Source: JBMNTQ01 sp050945815
Lineage (GTDB): Bacteria > Bacillota > Clostridia > Christensenellales > JBMNTQ01
Length of the DNA stretch: 9,302 nt
Assembly: GCA_050945815.1 (NCBI GenBank)
Contig: JBMNTQ010000073.1
Span: forward strand, 1 to 9,302
Direction: 5' to 3'
Shown here: piece after piece, positions 6,816 through 9,302 of the stretch
How the letters are laid out: every line of letters begins with the position of its first letter
How positions within the stretch are numbered: the stretch's first letter is position 1
Notes under the pieces: model-generated
What the model saw: only the letters and a program-made list of their open reading frames with translations
Database searches by the model: none
What the model was told of the DNA's origin: nothing
Translations under genes and position numbers: made by a program

Positions 6816-7763
6816 ATGATCGTGGTGATTGCGTTGCAGGCCGTGATGGTCATATTTGCTATGCTGGCAATAGGATATGGGTTTACTGCCAAGGGGATTT
6901 TGCCTCTGGATATGACGAGGAAGATGTCGGTGGTGACCAGCACGGTGTTGGCGCCGTGTATGCTGTTTAACTCCATATACTCCCGATTGACGCCGGAAAT
7001 GCTGGAGACTGCACTTCCGGCCTTTTTGGCGTCCTTTTTGTCGGTGGGGCTGCTTTTTATCTTGGCGGAGGGCATTGGGCGGCTGATTAAGCTGCCGGTG
7101 AACCGCCGGGGGAATTTTCGTACCCATGCGGCGGCGTCTAATGCTATGTTTATCGGACTGCCGGTTTGTCTGGCGCTTTTCGGGGAGGAAGGACTGCCGG
7201 CCATTATGTTTTTCTTTCTGGGCTGTACGGTGCTTTTTTGGTCGGTGGGCAACTATTCCATACGGCGGGACGGGCAGCAGTATGCTAGATTCTGGTCGGC
7301 GGATACGCTCAAGGGTATGATTTCGCCGGGGCTTATTTTCGTGCTGGCTGGGGTTGTGGTTGTGGCGCTGGCGGTGCGGCTGCCGCTTTTTTTAGAGGGC
7401 GCTCTTGCCCTGATGGGCAATGCCGGCGGTTCGCTGACTGTGGTTTTGGGCGGCGTGATACTCTATCGGATGGGGATGTTTCGCGGCCGTTTGCGCTATG
7501 AGAAGGGGCTTTTGAGCGTGATCTTCTGTCGGTTCTTGCTGGGGCCGGCCCTCGTTTGGGGCGCTGCGCTGCTTTTTGGGCTGAATACTATGTATACCAA
7601 GATTTATATTTTACAGATGGCGATGCCGGCGGTTTCTCAGGGATATGTGTTTAGCGAGCGTTATGGGGCGGACGGGAATTATTCTGCTTTGCTGTTCTCT
7701 GTGACGACGCTGCTTAGTATTGTGGTGATTCCGTTGTATATGTTGTTGTTTACGTTCTTTTAA
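6816..7763 (+). CDS. AEC family transporter (auxin efflux carrier-like, PF03547), first of a pair
   Basis: The 315-aa protein is almost entirely hydrophobic, with about ten membrane segments arranged five plus five around a short polar stretch near residues 148-165. Family marks are YGFTAKGILP (21-30) after the first helix, VLAPCMLFNSI (44-54), the broken fourth helix SNAMFIGLPVCLALFG (108-123), GNAGGSLTVVLGG (211-223) and MAMPAVSQGYVF (268-279). AEC proteins are secondary carriers; bacterial members move malate, malonate and other organic or amino acids, but the substrate cannot be predicted here. ATG 6816 has AGGAGGGGG about 7 bases upstream. The 75-base gap after aspartate kinase holds no terminator, so it is likely in the same operon. 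An amino-acid or dicarboxylate substrate would fit that context, as inference only. Confidence 0.9.
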   Translation: MIVVIALQAVMVIFAMLAIGYGFTAKGILPLDMTRKMSVVTSTVLAPCMLFNSIYSRLTPEMLETALPAFLASFLSVGLLFILAEGIGRLIKLPVNRRGNFRTHAAASNAMFIGLPVCLALFGEEGLPAIMFFFLGCTVLFWSVGNYSIRRDGQQYARFWSADTLKGMISPGLIFVLAGVVVVALAVRLPLFLEGALALMGNAGGSLTVVLGGVILYRMGMFRGRLRYEKGLLSVIFCRFLLGPALVWGAALLFGLNTMYTKIYILQMAMPAVSQGYVFSERYGADGNYSALLFSVTTLLSIVVIPLYMLLFTFF

Positions 7764-7781
7764 GCAAGGAGGTTTTGGCCT

Positions 7782-8615
7782 GTGTTGCTGATCCTTCAGG
7801 GGATGATGGCGCTGGGGATTGTGGCGGCGGTGGGCGTCGTTGCAATTCGAAGGAGCATACTTAACCACCAGAGCCGTTTCGCTTTCGAAAAACTGATTTA
7901 TTATGTGATGTTGCCCTGCTATGTTTTCCATGCTTTTACCGGCACGAATGACCCGATTTCTTGGCAGGCGGCGTTGCTGTGCGCTCTTTGTACTTTTTTT
8001 GGGGCTGTGTTGATGGTGGGAGCGGGTATGTCCTTTTATAAGGCTGCCAGGATTCCCGGACAGAAGCTGGGGCGGCTGGCCGCTTTGCCGGAAAATGTGA
8101 TGCTGGCGTTTCCGTTTATCACGCTGGTGTGGGGGGAGGCGGCGATTCAGTATGCCGCTTGCTGCTTGGTGGGATTGATGCCTTTGCGTCTGGCCTTTCG
8201 TTACCGGGGGAAGGCCAGCGAGATGGCGTTGGCTTCTCTGGCGGCTCTGTTGGGGCTGGCGGTAAACCTGACGGGCTTGGAGCTGCCCCTGTTTTTTGTG
8301 GATAGCAGCCGTTATATCGGCTATATTGCATTGCCTTTGATGGTTTTCTGTGTGACCATTCGTATCTATGCGGCGAAACATTCGGTGCGTCCGTCTCGGC
8401 GGCTGATGACTCTGGCTCTGCTGCGTGCGGTTCTTGCTCCGGTTGTGGTGCTGATCGTGTGCGCCCTGCTGCGGCTGCCCAAGGAGGGTGCTGCTGTAGC
8501 TGTGGTGATGGCTGCGATGCCTGCGGACAGCAATTATCAGAACTATGCTTTCACGGCCTTGGCGACGGTGTTGCTGTTGCCCTTTTATGCTTATGTGACG
8601 CCTTTTATCGTATAA
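7782..8615 (+). CDS. AEC family transporter, second of the pair, short and diverged
   Basis: This 277-aa protein begins at GTG 7782, with AAGGAGG (7766-7772) 9 bases upstream and 18 bases after the stop of the first transporter, so translation is probably coupled. It also shows about ten hydrophobic segments. Parallels with its neighbour are RRSILN after helix 1, YVMLPCYVFHAF (41-52) in helix 2, PENVMLAFPFITLVWG (103-118) in place of the SNAMFIGLP helix, and AAMPADSNYQNYAF (244-257) near the end. It is shorter than the usual 300-320 aa, because the central polar loop is only about ten residues. By eye it shares only these motifs with the first protein, so this is not a recent duplication. It could be an independent carrier or a partner subunit. 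The family call rests on layout and motifs and is less certain than for the first. Confidence 0.78.
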   Translation: MLLILQGMMALGIVAAVGVVAIRRSILNHQSRFAFEKLIYYVMLPCYVFHAFTGTNDPISWQAALLCALCTFFGAVLMVGAGMSFYKAARIPGQKLGRLAALPENVMLAFPFITLVWGEAAIQYAACCLVGLMPLRLAFRYRGKASEMALASLAALLGLAVNLTGLELPLFFVDSSRYIGYIALPLMVFCVTIRIYAAKHSVRPSRRLMTLALLRAVLAPVVVLIVCALLRLPKEGAAVAVVMAAMPADSNYQNYAFTALATVLLLPFYAYVTPFIV

Positions 8616-8660
8616 GTTGCTTACCCCGAGTATCGTTGGCGTATAGGAGTGGGGATGTTT

Positions 8661-8680
8661 CCCGGAAACGGGGGGTTTTT
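8661..8680 (+). terminator. Possible intrinsic terminator after the AEC pair
   Basis: CCCG, a GAAA tetraloop and CGGG (8661-8672) form a short hairpin. It can be lengthened by three weak U-G pairs, and a TTTTT run ends at 8680. It lies 45 bases after the second AEC stop and before the next promoter, the right place for an operon end. The stem is short, so the call is moderate. Confidence 0.45.
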
Positions 8681-8710
8681 CCAAATGATTCTCAAAAAAT
8701 AGCAAGATAA

Positions 8711-8739
8711 TTGACAAATCTATCACTATAATGTATAAT
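8711..8739 (+). promoter_or_regulatory. Consensus sigma-A promoter of the hsp20 gene
   Basis: TTGACA (8711-8716), a 17-base spacer and TATAAT (8734-8739) match the vegetative consensus at every position. A second TATAAT at 8727-8732 is too close to the -35 box to be used with it. The expected start is near 8746, inside the CIRCE operator. A promoter this strong on a stress gene implies tight repression. Confidence 0.92.
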
Positions 8740-8743
8740 ATTG

Positions 8744-8770
8744 TTAGCACTCGAAGATGTTGAGTGCTAA
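8744..8770 (+). promoter_or_regulatory. CIRCE operator (HrcA binding site)
   Basis: TTAGCACTC (8744-8752), nine bases, and GAGTGCTAA (8762-8770) form a perfect inverted repeat identical to the CIRCE consensus. It begins 4 bases after the -10 box and spans the predicted transcription start, so HrcA bound here would block RNA polymerase until heat or unfolded protein depletes active HrcA. The hsp20 ATG is 27 bases downstream. Confidence 0.97.
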
Positions 8771-8797
8771 AATACTACATGAGAGGAGTTGTTGATC

Positions 8798-9244
8798 ATG
8801 GCCGGATTGGTACCATTCAACAGAAACAGGGGACAATTGAGAACAGCGGGGAGAAACAGCTTCTACAATATGCTGGACGACTTTTTCAGCGACCCTTGGT
8901 CGTTGGGCAGGAACTTGTCTTGCGACACCTTCAAGATTGATGTAAAGGACGAAGGAACGCAGTACGTTGTGGAGGCTGAACTTCCGGGGGTTAAGAAGGA
9001 GGAAATTGGCCTGAGTTTCCAAGACGGGCAAGTAAGCATTTCCGTTGACCGGGAGGAACAGGTGGAGAAGGAAGAGAAAAACTATATCCACAAGGAACGG
9101 CGAATGTGTTCGATGAGCCGCAGTACGTATCTTTCCGATATCAAAGGGGACGGCATTGCTGCCAAGCTGGAGGACGGCGTGCTGCGCATTGTGGTTCCTA
9201 AGGCGGAGAAAGTTGACAAGAGTTGCCGCATTGAGATTGAGTAA
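8798..9244 (+). CDS. Small heat-shock protein, Hsp20/alpha-crystallin family
   Basis: The 148-aa protein is an ATP-independent chaperone that binds unfolding proteins and holds them for refolding by other chaperones. The N-terminal arm (1-42) contains MLDDFFSDPW (25-34), typical of Clostridia-type members. The alpha-crystallin domain runs from about 43 to 137, with the EAELPGVKKEEI block (59-70), DGQVSISVDRE (76-86), ERRMCSMSRSTYL (100-112) and LEDGVLRIVVPK (124-135). The C-terminal I-x-I anchor, IEI at 145-147, is present and supports assembly into large oligomers. ATG 8798 has AGGAG (8784-8788) 9 bases upstream; the TTG at 8789 directly abuts that site and is rejected. It uses more C-ending codons (AAC, TTC, GAC) than its neighbours, which fits high expression. 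It is controlled by the CIRCE element just upstream. No terminator is visible before the window ends. Confidence 0.97.
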   Translation: MAGLVPFNRNRGQLRTAGRNSFYNMLDDFFSDPWSLGRNLSCDTFKIDVKDEGTQYVVEAELPGVKKEEIGLSFQDGQVSISVDREEQVEKEEKNYIHKERRMCSMSRSTYLSDIKGDGIAAKLEDGVLRIVVPKAEKVDKSCRIEIE

Positions 9245-9302
9245 GATGATTGATTGAAGCCCTCCAAATTGAACAAGAAGGCCGCGAAAGAGATGTCTCT
9301 CG

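Noticed and set aside
6737..6970. 77-codon plus-strand frame between aspartate kinase and the first AEC gene
   Set aside because: Most of it overlaps the transporter in another frame, and its product (Gly/Asp-rich) resembles nothing I know. The 6741-6815 gap is better read as an untranslated spacer with a ribosome site.
8655..8702. 15-codon mini-ORF (MFPGNGGFFQMILKK) with AGGAG five bases upstream
   Set aside because: It spans the probable terminator hairpin and T run and is too short to support without conservation.
7611..8750. 379-codon open frame on the minus strand
   Set aside because: Antisense to both transporters and the gap after them; the product is rich in His, Gln and Arg, has no domain, and no ribosome site precedes it.
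9281..9302. Possible hairpin at the right edge (AGAGA and TCTCT)
   Set aside because: The loop would be only about two bases, pairing beyond five positions needs a bulge, and the sequence ends before any T run, so a terminator cannot be called.

Overview
The window reads as chromosomal DNA from an anaerobic-type member of the Bacillota (Clostridia or a relative). The evidence is AGGAGG-like ribosome sites, frequent TTG and GTG starts, consensus sigma-A promoter boxes, an HrcA-type CIRCE operator and the protein types. I cannot name a genus. It looks like ordinary core and metabolic DNA. I see no insertion sequence, phage gene, CRISPR array, rRNA or tRNA.

Left part (1-2560), plus strand: the 3' end of sfsA, then rbsD (sugar pyranase/mutarotase), then uxaE (tagaturonate/fructuronate epimerase). 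They close with a strong hairpin terminator at 2513-2547. The theme is sugar and hexuronate catabolism, but no sugar transporter or regulator is visible, so the group probably continues upstream.

Middle (2586-3905), minus strand: rarA, an AAA+ ATPase of the replication-recombination clamp-loader-like family. It converges on uxaE, and the two share the terminator. A 231-base gap with candidate overlapping divergent promoters separates rarA from the next group.

Right-middle (about 3984-8680), plus strand: a probable four-gene operon with a DUF1015 protein, an aspartate kinase with paired ACT domains, and two adjacent, dissimilar AEC-family membrane transporters. The kinase commits aspartate to lysine, threonine and methionine synthesis. 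The transporters could move an amino or organic acid. The DUF1015 family has no firmly settled role, but its DGNHS motif resembles the DGHHR motif of ParB-like serine kinases, so an amino-acid-related function is a reasonable guess.

Right end (8711-9302), plus strand: a small heat-shock protein of the Hsp20 family behind a consensus TTGACA-N17-TATAAT promoter. A perfect CIRCE element covers the likely transcription start, so HrcA repression is expected.

The plus strand is G-rich over C even through rarA, which is coded on the other strand. This suggests the plus strand is the leading strand of replication. The same bias explains the very long but meaningless antisense open frames. The most interesting points are the DUF1015-aspartokinase-AEC-AEC operon, the transporter-less rbsD-uxaE pairing, the CIRCE-controlled Hsp20, and the leader hairpin with face-to-face promoter boxes upstream of the DUF1015 gene.
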